A stretch of DNA of 44,586 bases from Actinomycetales bacterium (GTDB taxonomy: Bacteria; Actinomycetota; Actinomycetes; Actinomycetales; Microbacteriaceae). A model generated the notes under the pieces. That model was not told where the DNA came from, searched no databases, and worked only from the letters and a program-made list of their open reading frames with translations. The stretch covers positions 1 to 44,586 of the forward strand of contig JAATFA010000083.1 in NCBI GenBank assembly GCA_015655445.1, in the 5' to 3' direction. The position numbers and the translations under genes were made by a program. Shown here one piece after another: positions 7,981 to 17,531 of this stretch; the first letter of the stretch is position 1; each line of letters begins with the position of its first letter.

Positions 7981-9032
7981 TGGAAGGGGTCTCGGGCGGC
8001 GAGGCCGACCCGATGAAGGTACGTGATCACCTGCACATGCGAGCGCAGAAGACTCGTCTCAGTGTACGGCACTCCGGTCAGACGGCAATGGTCTTTCACG
8101 ATCAGGCGTGTCCGAGCGAGGTGGGGGCGTGCCATGCTCGGGAACAGATGGTGCTCCACCTGGTAGTTGAGGCCCCCCATGAGCGCCGTCGCCCACCACC
8201 CGCCGCCGACGTTGCGCGACGTGCGCACCTGCTTGCTGAAGAAGTCCAGACGCGCCTCGCTCGGCACGATCGGCATGCCCGTGTGGTTGGGCGCGAAGGC
8301 CGCCCCCATGTAGAAACCGAAGACGGCCAGCTGCACGCCGAGGAAGGCGAAGGCCATGCCGAGCGGCAGGCACGCGAAGATCGCCCCGAGGTAGAGGACG
8401 AAGCGGAGCGTGACGAGCGTGATCTCCGTGCGGCGCTGCTTGACGGGATCGCGTCCGAGCAGGGTGAGGAACGAGACGCGGTGCAGGTTGACGCCCTCGA
8501 GCAGGAGCAGCGGGAGAAAGAGGTACCCCTGCCGGCGCGTGATCCACGCGAGCGCGCCGCGCTGCACGGCCGCGTCCTCCTCGAGGAACGAGATCGTGTC
8601 GACGGCGATGTCGGGGTCGCGTCCGATCTGGTTGGGGTTGGCGTGATGGCGCGAGTGCTTGTTCATCCACCACGCGTAGCTCATCCCGACGACGAACGTG
8701 CCGAGCACCCGGCCGAGCCGGTCGTTGGCGGGACCCGAGCCGAGCACCTGGCGATGGGACGCCTCGTGCGCGAGGAAGGCGAACTGCGTGAGGATCACGC
8801 CGAGCCCTCCCGCAACGAGCAGCTGGAACCAGCTGTCGCCGAGCAGCACGAACGCGACGACCGCGCACGCGAACGCCGCGAGCAGTCCCGCGGTGAGCAG
8901 CAGGTAGAACCAGCGGGCGCGGGCGAGGAGCCCCTCCGCCTTCACGAGACGCGAGACGACGGCGTAGGAGGGCGCGGATGCGTCGCCGGGCGCGGTCGTC
9001 GTGCGCAGAGCGCCCAGGCGAGCCTCCGTCAC
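7947..9032 (-). CDS. Membrane fatty-acid desaturase (acyl-CoA/acyl-lipid type)
   Basis: Di-iron desaturase that puts a double bond into membrane fatty acyl chains, using oxygen and reduced ferredoxin or a similar donor. With GTG 9032 as start it has 361 residues. The three histidine boxes are HEASH (89-93), HSRHH (126-130) and QVEHH (291-295), and there are two paired hydrophobic regions (about 41-85 and 170-245). Start is uncertain: the frame is open further upstream but Pro/Ser-rich, and a TTG near 9178 is the next option. A -10-like TAGGCT on the minus strand at 9197-9202 would give a leader of about 155 bases. cspA follows downstream, so joint cold control is plausible. Confidence 0.88.
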   Translation of the reverse strand: MTEARLGALRTTTAPGDASAPSYAVVSRLVKAEGLLARARWFYLLLTAGLLAAFACAVVAFVLLGDSWFQLLVAGGLGVILTQFAFLAHEASHRQVLGSGPANDRLGRVLGTFVVGMSYAWWMNKHSRHHANPNQIGRDPDIAVDTISFLEEDAAVQRGALAWITRRQGYLFLPLLLLEGVNLHRVSFLTLLGRDPVKQRRTEITLVTLRFVLYLGAIFACLPLGMAFAFLGVQLAVFGFYMGAAFAPNHTGMPIVPSEARLDFFSKQVRTSRNVGGGWWATALMGGLNYQVEHHLFPSMARPHLARTRLIVKDHCRLTGVPYTETSLLRSHVQVITYLHRVGLAARDPFQCPLVTRYGPV

Positions 9033-9196
9033 GAGGGACGGGGACGGGGAGGACGGGAGCTCGGCGGCATCGAGCCCGCGCAGAGCGAGCGACGCGTCGA
9101 CGGACCCCGGCGAGGGAGAGGGGATGGGCGGACTCCGTCCGATCGGCAGCCGGGGCTGCGCCTGCGCCAAAGGCAAGCCGCCGATCGCTGACTCTG

Positions 9197-9202
9197 AGCC
9201 TA
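9197..9202 (-). promoter_or_regulatory. -10 element TAGGCT upstream of the desaturase
   Basis: On the minus strand TAGGCT fits the TANNNT actinobacterial pattern. It is back to back with the TAGGGT of the ABC unit (9282-9287), which explains the 304-bp gap 9033-9336: two divergent promoters and leaders, with no further gene seen. Confidence 0.35.
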
Positions 9203-9281
9203 CACGGGCGCCCCGACCCGCGACCGTGAACTCGCCGCACGTCTCCCGCGGGGGGCCTTCCGTCCTGGCGCCCTCGTCCCG

Positions 9282-9287
9282 TAGGGT
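9282..9287 (+). promoter_or_regulatory. -10 element TAGGGT for the second ABC unit
   Basis: TAGGGT followed by a leader of about 40 bases to ATG 9337, which has a GGAG ribosome site four bases ahead. Confidence 0.45.
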
Positions 9288-9336
9288 CGAGGGCCGAGAC
9301 CGCCCGACGAACGACGAGACACCCGAACGGAGCGTC

Positions 9337-10101
9337 ATGACCGTGCCGTCCTCTCCCGCGCTCGCGATCCGCGGGCTCGTCAAACGATTCGGGGAGAAGC
9401 TCGCCGTCGACCACCTCGACCTCGACGTGCCGTCCGGGTCGTTCTTCGGCCTCGTCGGGCCGAACGGCGCGGGCAAGACCACGACGCTCTCGATGGCCAC
9501 GGGACTCCTGCGTCCGGACGCGGGCGAGGTGCGCCTGCACGGCATCGACGTGTGGCAGGACCTCGTCGCGGCCAAGCGCCAGGTGGGTGTGCTGAGCGAC
9601 GGCGTGCGACTGTTCGACCGCCTCACCGGGCGGCAGCTCGTCGTGTACGCGGGCCTCCTGAGCGGGCTCGACCGGGACACCGCCGTCGCACGCACGAACG
9701 ACCTCCTGCAGCTGCTCGACCTCGAGTCGGCCGGCGGCACCCTCGTCGTCGACTACTCGGCGGGCATGACGAAGAAGGTCGCGCTCGCGTGCGCGATGGT
9801 CCACGCTCCGAAGGTGCTCGTGCTCGACGAGCCGTTCGAGTCCGTCGACCCGGTCTCGGCCGCCAACATCCGCGACATCCTCGTGGGCTTCGTGCGCTCC
9901 GGGGGAACCGTGATCGTCTCGAGCCACGTCATGGACCTCGTGCAGCGGATGTGCGACCGCGTCGCGATCGTCGCCGGCGGCCGTGTGCTCGCTGCGGGCA
10001 CGACCGACGAGGTGCGCGGGGAGTCGACGCTCGAGGACCGCTTCGTCGAGCTCGTCGGCGGGCGGCGCACGGGTGAGGGGCCGGCATGGTTGCACACCTG
10101 A
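9337..10101 (+). CDS. ABC transporter ATP-binding protein
   Basis: 254-residue ATPase. Walker A is GPNGAGKTTT and Walker B is VLVLDEPFESVDP, with the switch region SSHVMD. The signature reads YSAGMTKKVALA instead of LSGGQ; this YSxGM form is common in ATPases paired with very hydrophobic ABC-2-like permeases. The permease gene begins before this one ends (16-bp overlap), so the pair is translationally coupled. No adjacent regulator. Substrate unknown. Confidence 0.9.
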   Translation: MTVPSSPALAIRGLVKRFGEKLAVDHLDLDVPSGSFFGLVGPNGAGKTTTLSMATGLLRPDAGEVRLHGIDVWQDLVAAKRQVGVLSDGVRLFDRLTGRQLVVYAGLLSGLDRDTAVARTNDLLQLLDLESAGGTLVVDYSAGMTKKVALACAMVHAPKVLVLDEPFESVDPVSAANIRDILVGFVRSGGTVIVSSHVMDLVQRMCDRVAIVAGGRVLAAGTTDEVRGESTLEDRFVELVGGRRTGEGPAWLHT

Positions 10102-11657
10102 TCCGCTTGCGCTTCCTGCTGCTCGGCAACATGCTGCGGCGCAGTCCGTGGCAGATCGTCGCGACCGTGCTCGGCGGCCTCTACGGCCTCGGGGTCCTCG
10201 CGCTCGTCGTCGCCGGGCTCGTCGCGCTCGGCTTCGCCCCGCTCGAGCTCGCGCGCACGATCACGGTGCTCGGCGGCGCGCTCGTCGTCGCCGGCTGGGT
10301 CGTGCTGCCGCTCATCGCCTCCGGCACCGACCAGACGGTCGACCCGGCACGGCTCGCGCGCTTCCCGATACGGCCCACGACGCTCGTCGTCGCCCTCACC
10401 GCGAGCGGCGTGCTCGGCGTGCCCGGGATCGTGACCTCGATCGCCGCGCTCGCGTCGGCGCTGACGTGGGCACGCCATCCGCTCGCGGCCGTCGTCGCCG
10501 TGCCCTCGGTCGCCCTCGGCGTGCTCGTGTGCGTGATCGGCTCCCGGCTCGCCGTCGCGCTCGCCTCCGGACACCTCGGCGGTCGGCGCGCGCAGGAGAG
10601 GCGGGGGCTGCTCGTGCTCATCCCCCTCATCCTGCTCGGGCCGATCATCGTCGGCCTGAGCTCCCTCGTGCGGAGCGCTCCCGCGGTCTGGCCGAGCGTC
10701 GCGGCCGTCGCGTCGTGGACTCCCCTCGGCGCGGCGTGGGCGGTCCCCGGGGACGTCGCGGCCGGCTCCGTCGGCATCGCGGCGCTGCACGCGCTCATCA
10801 CCGTGGCGACGGTCGTGCTCGCGGCCCTCGCATGGCGCCGCGCGCTCGCGCGCGCGCTCGAGACCCCCGCGCGCGAGAGCTCGAGCGGCGTGAGCCATGC
10901 GGGCCTCGGCCTGTTCGGCCTCTTCCCCGGCACGCCCACGGGCGCGGTCGCCGCGCGCGCCCTCACCTACTGGGTCCGCGACCCGCGCTATTCCCGCTCG
11001 CTCGTGATCATCCCGCTTGTGCCCGTGCTGCTCGCGTTCTACTCGACGACGACGCGCAACCCGGGCATGCTCGTCGCGACCGGCCCCCTCGTCGCGCTGC
11101 TGCTCGGCCTGTCGATCTACACGGACGTCTCCTACGACAACACGGCGTTCGCGTTGCACCTACAGAAGGGAGCGAGCGGCCGCGCGGACCGCATCGGACG
11201 CGTCGTCGCGCTCGCCGTGTTCGCCGTGCCGGTGACGATCCTGCTCGCGATCGGCTCGATCTGGTACCTCGGATCGTGGTCCGCGCTCCCGGGGGTCCTC
11301 GGGCTCTCGCTCGGCGCGCTCGCGAGCGCATTCGGGCTCTCGTCGGTGACCTCGGCACGCTGGGCGTTCCCCGTGCCGGCCCCCGGCGACAACCCGTTCC
11401 GCGCCCGCCCCGGCGGCGGCTTCAGCCTCGTGCTCACGACGTGGGGCACGTGGGGCGCCCTTGCCGTGCTCGCCTCCCCCGAGCTCGTGCTCGCCGCGGT
11501 GGGCGCGGCGACCGGCTCGGCCCTGCTCGAGTGGCTCGCCCTCGCGGTCGGGCTCCTCCTCGGCTGTGCGCTCCTCGTCGTCGGCGTGCGGTGGGGCGGC
11601 GCGATCCTCGACCGTCGCGGGCCCGAGCTGCTCGCGCAGCTGCAGGAGCAGAAGTAG
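10086..11657 (+). CDS. ABC transporter permease, large ABC-2-like membrane protein
   Basis: 523 residues with about twelve hydrophobic helices in two similar halves. The first half starts IVATVLGGLYGLGVLALVVA and the second at RSLVIIPLVPVLLAFYST. The middle loop (about residues 260-300) is hydrophilic. The pattern, length and overlap with the preceding ATPase match the actinobacterial ABC permeases often annotated as transporter permease of unknown substrate. Start ATG 10086 is inside the ATPase gene. A GC-rich hairpin follows the stop codon. Confidence 0.85.
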   Translation: MVAHLIRLRFLLLGNMLRRSPWQIVATVLGGLYGLGVLALVVAGLVALGFAPLELARTITVLGGALVVAGWVVLPLIASGTDQTVDPARLARFPIRPTTLVVALTASGVLGVPGIVTSIAALASALTWARHPLAAVVAVPSVALGVLVCVIGSRLAVALASGHLGGRRAQERRGLLVLIPLILLGPIIVGLSSLVRSAPAVWPSVAAVASWTPLGAAWAVPGDVAAGSVGIAALHALITVATVVLAALAWRRALARALETPARESSSGVSHAGLGLFGLFPGTPTGAVAARALTYWVRDPRYSRSLVIIPLVPVLLAFYSTTTRNPGMLVATGPLVALLLGLSIYTDVSYDNTAFALHLQKGASGRADRIGRVVALAVFAVPVTILLAIGSIWYLGSWSALPGVLGLSLGALASAFGLSSVTSARWAFPVPAPGDNPFRARPGGGFSLVLTTWGTWGALAVLASPELVLAAVGAATGSALLEWLALAVGLLLGCALLVVGVRWGGAILDRRGPELLAQLQEQK

Positions 11658-11686
11658 GCCGGACGGACTGGCCCTGCGGTCCGGCC
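11657..11686 (+). terminator. Hairpin after the ABC permease
   Basis: ggccggac (11657-11664) pairs with gtccggcc (11679-11686) across a 14-base loop, starting on the last base of the stop codon. No T-tract. Confidence 0.45.
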
Positions 11687-11809
11687 GACCCGGCGCAGCC
11701 CGCGCCGATTCTCCGGCGACGCTCGCGGGCGGAGCCGGCCGCGACGGCCGGGCCCGCGCCCGCGCCCGCGGGCAAGCATGCTGGGAGGCAGAAGGTCTAC
11801 GCGGGGTGA

Positions 11810-12581
11810 CCCGACGGGTGGTATGTGCGGCCGGGCACGCCGAGCGTGTGGACGTCCTCGGACATGACCGCCTCCTACACCCAGAGCACGGGCCCGTACG
11901 TCGACAACGCGAGCAACGACGGCATCTCCGACCCGTACCCGACCGGAGGCGCGTCCGGGACCGTCTACCAGAACATGAGCGTCGAGTTCCACAACTGGAG
12001 CGTCCTGAGCTCGCACCACGCCTCCGTGACCTTCTCGTGCGACAAGGTGCCGGACTGGTACACGAACGCGGCGAGCGTCGTCGGGTCCGTCGGCGACGTC
12101 GGGCCGGTCGGGCCCAATTGCTACTACTGCAGCATGTCGGCGCAGTTCAAGAACCTCGAGACCGGCATGATGCTCGACCCGAACGGGTCCGACGGGTCGC
12201 CGCTGCTCGTGCAGAACCCCACGGGCGACTCGTCCCAGAACTGGTACCTGCAGGGTGCAGCGGGAGGGCAGCGACTTCTGGGCGGGAACGGCCACGTTCG
12301 GCCTGTGGCAGGATCCGAGCGACACGGACCCCGTCGTCGAGACGGCCGTGCAGTCGGCCGGCATCACCTCGTTCGACTTCGTCTCCGACAGCAGCGGGAA
12401 CCCGCCCGAGGCGGGGCAGTTCACCTACGTCAACTTCGGCGCCGGCTCGGTCGCGGGGGCGACGATGTTCATCCTCACCCGCACCGAGAACGCGAGCGGC
12501 GGGGCCGGGTCGCCCGTCGTCCTGACGCCGTGCGACGCGACCGACCAGTCCCAGTGGTGGGTCGTGGAGAGCGCGCGGTGA
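11810..12581 (+). pseudogene. Broken secreted lectin-like gene (QxW motifs)
   Basis: Two overlapping frames together make one protein. The first (open from 11810, possible GTG at 11825) runs through VPDWYTNAASVV and a domain ending DSSQNWYLQ. At about 12250-12256 the reading must shift by one base to continue as REGSDFWAGTATFGLWQDPSD and end at QSQWWVVESAR, stop 12579-12581. QNW and QWW near the ends of the two halves recall ricin-B (QxW) beta-trefoil lectins, but the family call is tentative. No signal peptide is found; an in-frame TGA at 11807-11809 closes the frame upstream, so the N-terminus may be lost too. It is either a decayed gene or a locus with sequencing errors. 11658-11809 otherwise holds only GC-rich non-coding sequence. 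Confidence 0.6.
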
Positions 12582-12696
12582 ACGCATCCGCAGGGACGAG
12601 GGCATCGCGGGCGGGCGCAGCCGGACGGCGGAGCCCCGGCGCCGGGCCCCTCTCGCGCGAGCGCTCGCTGCGACGGCGGCCGCCGCGACGGCTCTC

Positions 12697-13185
12697 GTGC
12701 TCGCCGGCTGCGTCAACGCGCCGACGCCGGAGCCGAAGCCGACCGCGTCCAGCGTGCCGACCCCGCTCGCGTTTCCGAAGATCATGGCGCGGGGCACGGT
12801 CGACGCGACGTGCGCGACCCTCGACGACGCGCTGGCGGACTGGACCCTCGCTCCCACCCTCTCGCCGGGTCCGGGCACGCCAGCAGCCGCGGCGGCGCGG
12901 GTCGGGGGGATCGGATGCGTGTTCACCGACGCGAGCGCCCATCGGCTCCTCGTAGGGGCCGCCAAGGTGACCCCCGACTCCGTCTCCGCGCTCGAGACGT
13001 TCTTCACGCGGAATTGCGCGGTCGCCGCCTCCGAGATCGGCGACCACGCCTACTACGAGAAGGCGACGGGCGACGCGGAGCTCTTCGGCGACACATACCG
13101 GATCTCGGTCGTGTCGGATGCGATCGGGAGCGAGTCCGACGCCGCGGCGCTCGTGCGCTCGGTCTCGTCCACGCTCGGCGCGTAG
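12697..13185 (+). CDS. Lipoprotein of unknown function (start region appears frameshifted)
   Basis: The lipobox is LVLAGC with the acylated cysteine at codon 5 of the GTG 12697 reading. In the same frame upstream of the GTG the sequence encodes a good signal peptide (RRRAPLARALAATAAAATA), but no start codon exists in that frame. The nearest likely start, GTG 12578, overlaps the previous stop as GTGA and is in another frame, so about one base is missing or extra between about 12590 and 12650. The mature part has two cysteines (ATCATLDD and GGIGCVFTD) and no family I recognise. It should be a lipid-anchored envelope protein. Confidence 0.65.
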   Translation: MLAGCVNAPTPEPKPTASSVPTPLAFPKIMARGTVDATCATLDDALADWTLAPTLSPGPGTPAAAAARVGGIGCVFTDASAHRLLVGAAKVTPDSVSALETFFTRNCAVAASEIGDHAYYEKATGDAELFGDTYRISVVSDAIGSESDAAALVRSVSSTLGA

Positions 13186-13189
13186 CCCC

Positions 13190-13212
13190 CGCGGCGCGGC
13201 TGGCGCGCCGCG
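13190..13212. terminator. Hairpin between convergent lipoprotein and aldehyde dehydrogenase genes
   Basis: cgcggcgcg (13190-13198) pairs with cgcgccgcg (13204-13212) over a 5-base loop, in the 31-bp gap between the two gene ends. It can serve both strands. Confidence 0.55.
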
Positions 13213-13216
13213 CGCG

Positions 13217-14680
13217 TCACGTCGCGAGGCGGAAGGGGTCGCGCGCGGACCTCGACAGGTCGATCATCGTGTTCTTGGCCCTCGTGTACTCCAGGAGCGC
13301 GTCCGTGCCCCTTTCGCGGCCGTACCCGCTCTCCTTGAATCCCCCGAACGGCGCCTGCGCCGCGGACGCGCGATAGGTGTTGATCCACACGGTCCCCGCG
13401 ACGAGCTGCTGGGCGACGCGGTGCGCGCGCGTGATGTCCTGCGTCCACATGCCCGACGCGAGCCCGAGCCGAGTGCCGTTGGCGATCTGCACGGCCTCCT
13501 CGTCGCTGTCGAAGGGGATCACGGCGAGCACGGGCCCGAAGACCTCGTTCTGCGCCAGGCGCGAGGCGGGGTCGACGTCGTAGAAGATCGTCGGCCGCAC
13601 GAACAGGCCGGGGAGATCGCCCTCGTACGGACCGCCCGTGAGCAGCCGCGCGCCGTCCTCGTGGGCCTCCTCGATGCGCCGCAGCACCGAGTCGCGCTGC
13701 GCGCGATGGGCGAGGGGACCGAGATCGGTCGACGCCTCGAGCGGGTCGCCCATGACGATCGCCTCCGTGCGCCGCCGGAGCTCGTCGAGGACCGTCTCGT
13801 ACACGCTGCGATGCACGAGCAGACGCGACCCCGCGATGCACGTCTGGCCGCCGGCGGCGAACACGCCCGCGATCGCGCCGACGAGCGCCCGCTCGAGGTC
13901 GGCGTCCTCGAAGATGATGTGCGCCGACTTGCCGCCGAGCTCGAACACGCACGGCACCAGGTTGCGCCCGGCGCTCTGCGCGATCCGCTTCGCCGTCGGA
14001 ATCCCGCCCGTGAAGCTCACGAGCCCGAGGCGGGGATCGGACGTGAGGGCGGCGCCCGCCTCCGCGCCCCCGACGACGACGTTGACGACTCCCGGGGGGA
14101 AGCCCAGATCGTCGACGATGCGCGCGAACTCGAGCGTGCTCGCGCTCGCGTGCTCCGACGGCTTCACGACCGCCGTGTTCCCGGCCGCGAGCGCGGGCGC
14201 GAGCTTGTTGGCGAGCTGGCTGATCGGCGAGTTGCACGCCGTGATGAGCGCGGTCACGCCGACCGGCTCGCGCGTCGTGAAGTCGACCGTGTCGGGGTTG
14301 TCGAGGGGTTTGTACTCGCCCGTGAGCTTGTCGGCGTTGCCGGCGTGGAAGTGGTAATTGCGCGCAGCGAAGGCGATCTGCGCCCTGTTCTCGCGCAGCG
14401 CCTTACCGCTGTCGTGCGTCTCCAGCTCGGCGAGCAGGTCGAGGTCGTCGAGGATCGCGTCCGCGAGCCGATCCATGAGACGTCCCCGCTCGACGCCGGG
14501 CGTGCGCGCCCAGGCCCCGGCCGCCGCCTCCGCCGCCGCGACGGCGGAAGAGACGTCCTCGGGCGACGCCTCGACGTGCCGCAGCCACTCCGCGTTCGTG
14601 TACGGGTCGATCGAGGGGAGCTCCGGTCCGTGTCCCTCCACCCACCGGCCATCGATGTAGAGCCTCGTGTAGTCCGTCAT
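13217..14680 (-). CDS. NAD(P)-dependent aldehyde dehydrogenase (island, distal)
   Basis: 487-residue ALDH superfamily enzyme that oxidises an aldehyde to its acid. Asn150 (ITACNSPIS), Glu247 (CVFELGG) and the nucleophile Cys281 (GGQTCIAGSR) are all present, as is the C-terminal PFGGFKESGYGRERG. It is the last gene of the transporter-led unit, 43 bp after the GMC oxidoreductase gene. An alcohol oxidase followed by an aldehyde dehydrogenase suggests stepwise oxidation of a hydroxymethyl group to a carboxylate. It shares only the family core with the other aldehyde dehydrogenase at 23501-25015. Substrate unknown. Confidence 0.93.
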   Translation of the reverse strand: MTDYTRLYIDGRWVEGHGPELPSIDPYTNAEWLRHVEASPEDVSSAVAAAEAAAGAWARTPGVERGRLMDRLADAILDDLDLLAELETHDSGKALRENRAQIAFAARNYHFHAGNADKLTGEYKPLDNPDTVDFTTREPVGVTALITACNSPISQLANKLAPALAAGNTAVVKPSEHASASTLEFARIVDDLGFPPGVVNVVVGGAEAGAALTSDPRLGLVSFTGGIPTAKRIAQSAGRNLVPCVFELGGKSAHIIFEDADLERALVGAIAGVFAAGGQTCIAGSRLLVHRSVYETVLDELRRRTEAIVMGDPLEASTDLGPLAHRAQRDSVLRRIEEAHEDGARLLTGGPYEGDLPGLFVRPTIFYDVDPASRLAQNEVFGPVLAVIPFDSDEEAVQIANGTRLGLASGMWTQDITRAHRVAQQLVAGTVWINTYRASAAQAPFGGFKESGYGRERGTDALLEYTRAKNTMIDLSRSARDPFRLAT

Positions 14681-14723
14681 GCGCGCCTCCCGCGATCCTT
14701 CGCTCCGCCGGCCTGTACGGTGC

Positions 14724-16313
14724 TCACGCGACCGCCGATACGAGCCCGTGCGCGACGAGCCCGCGATCCCTCGCGATCCAGTCCGCGACGCGCTCGCCCA
14801 CCATGATGGCCGGCAGGTGCGTGTTGGCCATGGGGATGATCGGGAAGACCGAGGCGTCGGCGACGCGCAGGCCCTCCACGCCCCGGACTCGGCACTCCGT
14901 GTCGAGCGAGGCGTTCGGGTCGCCGTCGGCGCCGATCGCGACGCCGCCCGCCGCGTGCGCAGTGTAGCGGACGATCGAAGCCGCCCATGCGTCCAGCTCC
15001 GTCGTGCCCATGCCGGGGTCGACCTCACGCCCGGCGGCGTCGAGGATCGTCGTCCGAGCTGGGAATCCCGCGCGCACGATCTCGAAGGCGTGCCGCAGGC
15101 AGTGCCGCGAGAGCGCGATGTCCCGCGGGTCGGTGAGTAGGTTGAAGTCGACCGTCGGCGGCACGCTCGGGTCCCGCGTCGTGATGCGCACGGATCCGCG
15201 CGAGTAGTCGAGAGCGAGCTTGCACAGCAGGTCGCCGACGTCGGAGCCCGCGACCACGTTGACGTCGGTGATGAGCAGGTCGCCGAACTCGCCGTCGGGC
15301 AGCCCGGAGCTGTAGCGGACCGTGCAGTTGCCGCGACGGCGATTCGACCGCGCGGGCGTGCCGTCCGGCACGCGCAGCAGGATCTCGAAGCCCGAGTGGT
15401 CCTGCACGCCCACCCCGACCGGAAGGTCCGCGACGACGGGGATGTCAAGCTAGCGCAGCAGGTCGGCGGGGCCCACGCCTGAGCGCTGCAGGATGCCGGG
15501 GGTGAGCGTCGCGCCCGCGCTCACCACCACCTCGCTCGCCGCGAAGACGCGCCGCTCGCCGTAGACGCTCGCGACGACCGCGCGCGCCCGCGCGCCGTCG
15601 AAGAGCACGCGGTCGACGACCGCTCCGCCGAGCACGGTGAGGTTGTCCTGTTCGCGCACCGGGTCCAGGTACGAGTCGTTCGTCGTGATGCGCACCATGT
15701 TCTCGTCGATGTTCGACGCCGTCTGGGTGACGCCGAGGGCGCCCGGCTTGTTGTGGTCGGGCTCCCAGCCGTGGCCGAGGGCGAACGCGCCGTCGCGCAG
15801 GCCGAGATCGACGGAGCCCCAGTCGTTGACGGGCACGCGCGTGATGGGCGTCGGGCCGGTCGCCGAGTGGTACGGCTCGTCGCCGAAGTCGACGTCGCGT
15901 TCGAGCCGGATGAAGTAGGGCAGCACGTCGGCCGACCCCCAGTTCGCGATCCCGAACCGCTCCTCGTAGCGATCGAACTCCTCCATCGTGGGGCGGATCG
16001 CGTAGCATCCGTTGACCGCCGACGAGCCGCCGAGCCCCTTGCCGCGCAGATACGGGTAGGCGGGGCGGCTGCGGTGCCGCACGGCCGGCTGGGTGTCCCA
16101 CTTGAACCCCTCCGGAACGGCGCCGCGCGTGGAGACGTCCCAGCTGTACATGTTCGCGGGATGCCGCAGCTGCGAGGGGAACTCGTCGCGGGTCCACGCC
16201 GGGCCGGCCTCCAGCACGAGGACCCGTAGCTGCGGGCTCGCGGCGAGGCGGCCCGCGACGACGGCCCCGGCCGATCCGGCTCCCACGACGATGACGTCAA
16301 ACTCTTCCGACAT
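14724..16313 (-). pseudogene. GMC family FAD alcohol oxidoreductase interrupted by one amber codon
   Basis: Reading from ATG 16313 (GGAG ribosome site ahead) gives the GMC N-terminus, with FAD motif VVGAGSAGAVVAGRL and the GMC signature YLRGKGLGGSSAVNG. At codon 288 (15452-15450) there is a TAG. After it the same frame continues with no shift through LDIPVVADLPVGVGVQDHSG to a normal C-terminus with GRV-type motifs and the catalytic His region PMANTHLPAIMVG. Total length, 529 codons, suits the family. The residue lost is where relatives commonly have Glu or Ala, so one G-to-T change (GAG to TAG) explains it. Family members include choline and polyethylene-glycol dehydrogenases. It may be inactive, or split into two chains, or the TAG may be an error. 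Confidence 0.88.
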
Positions 16314-16349
16314 TGCTCTGCTCCGTTGGTGTTGAGGGTGTGCTCTCAC

Positions 16350-17531
16350 TCACGCCCGAGCGGTGATGGAGTGGCTCGAGATGGTCCGCGCCGACACGGC
16401 ATCCTCGTCGACGACCACGCCGAGACCGGGACCCGTGGGCACGTCGACGTGGCCGTCGGCGATCACGAAGCCGTTCTCCTGCGTGATCGGGTCGGCGCCC
16501 TGCACCCCGAGCCCGAAGATGAACTCCGCGCCGGGCATGACCGTGTGGGGCGGCAGGCTCGCGAGGAAGTGCGCTCCGGCCGCCGCCTCGAGCCGGGACT
16601 GCACCGCGAGGCCGCCGATGTTGAGGCGCATGTTCGCCGCCTCGGCGACCGCAGCGATCTTCTTGGCCGCTCGGATGCCGCCCGTCTTGTAGAGCTTGAT
16701 GCACAGCACGTCGACCGCTTCCGCCTTGGCGAGGTCGTACGCGTCCTGGAGCGTGAAGAGGCTCTCGTCGGCCATGATCGGCACGCCCTCCGCGAGCCGG
16801 CGGATGCGGGCGAGGCCGTCGATGTCGGTGCGCAGGATGGGCTGCTCGACGTAGCCGAGACCGTAAGGGGCCATCGCGCGCATCGCCGAGATGGTCTCGG
16901 AGAACGTCCAGCCCGTGTTGGGGTCGACGCCGAGCACGATGTCCGGGCCCACGGCCTCCCGCACGGCCGCGACGTGTTCGACGTCCCGACGCCAGCCGCG
17001 GCGATCCCCGGCCTTGATGCATACGACCCGGATGCCGAACTCCTCGACCGCGCGCCGCGCGTCGTCGACGATCTGCTCGACCTCGGGCGCGAGCGAGACC
17101 GACCACTCGAGCGGCAGGCGCGTCTGGCTCGCCCCGCCGATGAGCTTGTGCACGGGGAGGCCGAGGGCCTTGCCCATCGCGTCGTGGAGGGCGAAGTCGA
17201 TCGCCGCGCGCGCGTGTGAGTTGTAGGGGAGCCGCAGGTCGAAGTCGGCCCATATGCGGTCCAGGTCGAAGACGTCCTTGCCGATCAGGTAGGGGCCGTA
17301 GACGTCGCGGAGCGCGCTCACGACGCTGTGCACGGTCTCCGGCACGAAGTGCCCGGGCGCGGTCGGACGCACCTGGCCGTACCCGACGACCCCCTCGGCG
17401 AGGACCCGAACGAGCACGGGCTTGCCCATGGGGGAGTCCTCCGGCCCGCTGTCGTAGGGGCCGCTGGACATCGTCCGCTGAATCCGGCTTCCGAGCGCCG
17501 TCACGGCGATCTCGACGCGTTCGATCTTCAC
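16350..17531 (-). CDS. Mandelate racemase/muconate lactonizing enzyme family protein (enolase superfamily)
   Basis: 393 residues from GTG 17531. The C-terminal barrel shows Lys173 (VVCIKAGD), metal ligands Asp203 (GVDPNTGW), Glu229 (YVEQPI) and Glu256 (MADES), and Lys279 (VLCIKLYKTGG) on the opposite face. The usual K-x-K at the second strand reads C-I-K here, so only one lysine remains on that side. Such enzymes abstract a proton next to a carboxylate and go on to racemise, dehydrate or cycloisomerise. In this cluster it may handle a hydroxy- or unsaturated carboxylate. It lies 36 bp before the GMC gene and follows the cyclase-family gene by 96 bp. Confidence 0.9.
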   Translation of the reverse strand: MKIERVEIAVTALGSRIQRTMSSGPYDSGPEDSPMGKPVLVRVLAEGVVGYGQVRPTAPGHFVPETVHSVVSALRDVYGPYLIGKDVFDLDRIWADFDLRLPYNSHARAAIDFALHDAMGKALGLPVHKLIGGASQTRLPLEWSVSLAPEVEQIVDDARRAVEEFGIRVVCIKAGDRRGWRRDVEHVAAVREAVGPDIVLGVDPNTGWTFSETISAMRAMAPYGLGYVEQPILRTDIDGLARIRRLAEGVPIMADESLFTLQDAYDLAKAEAVDVLCIKLYKTGGIRAAKKIAAVAEAANMRLNIGGLAVQSRLEAAAGAHFLASLPPHTVMPGAEFIFGLGVQGADPITQENGFVIADGHVDVPTGPGLGVVVDEDAVSARTISSHSITARA

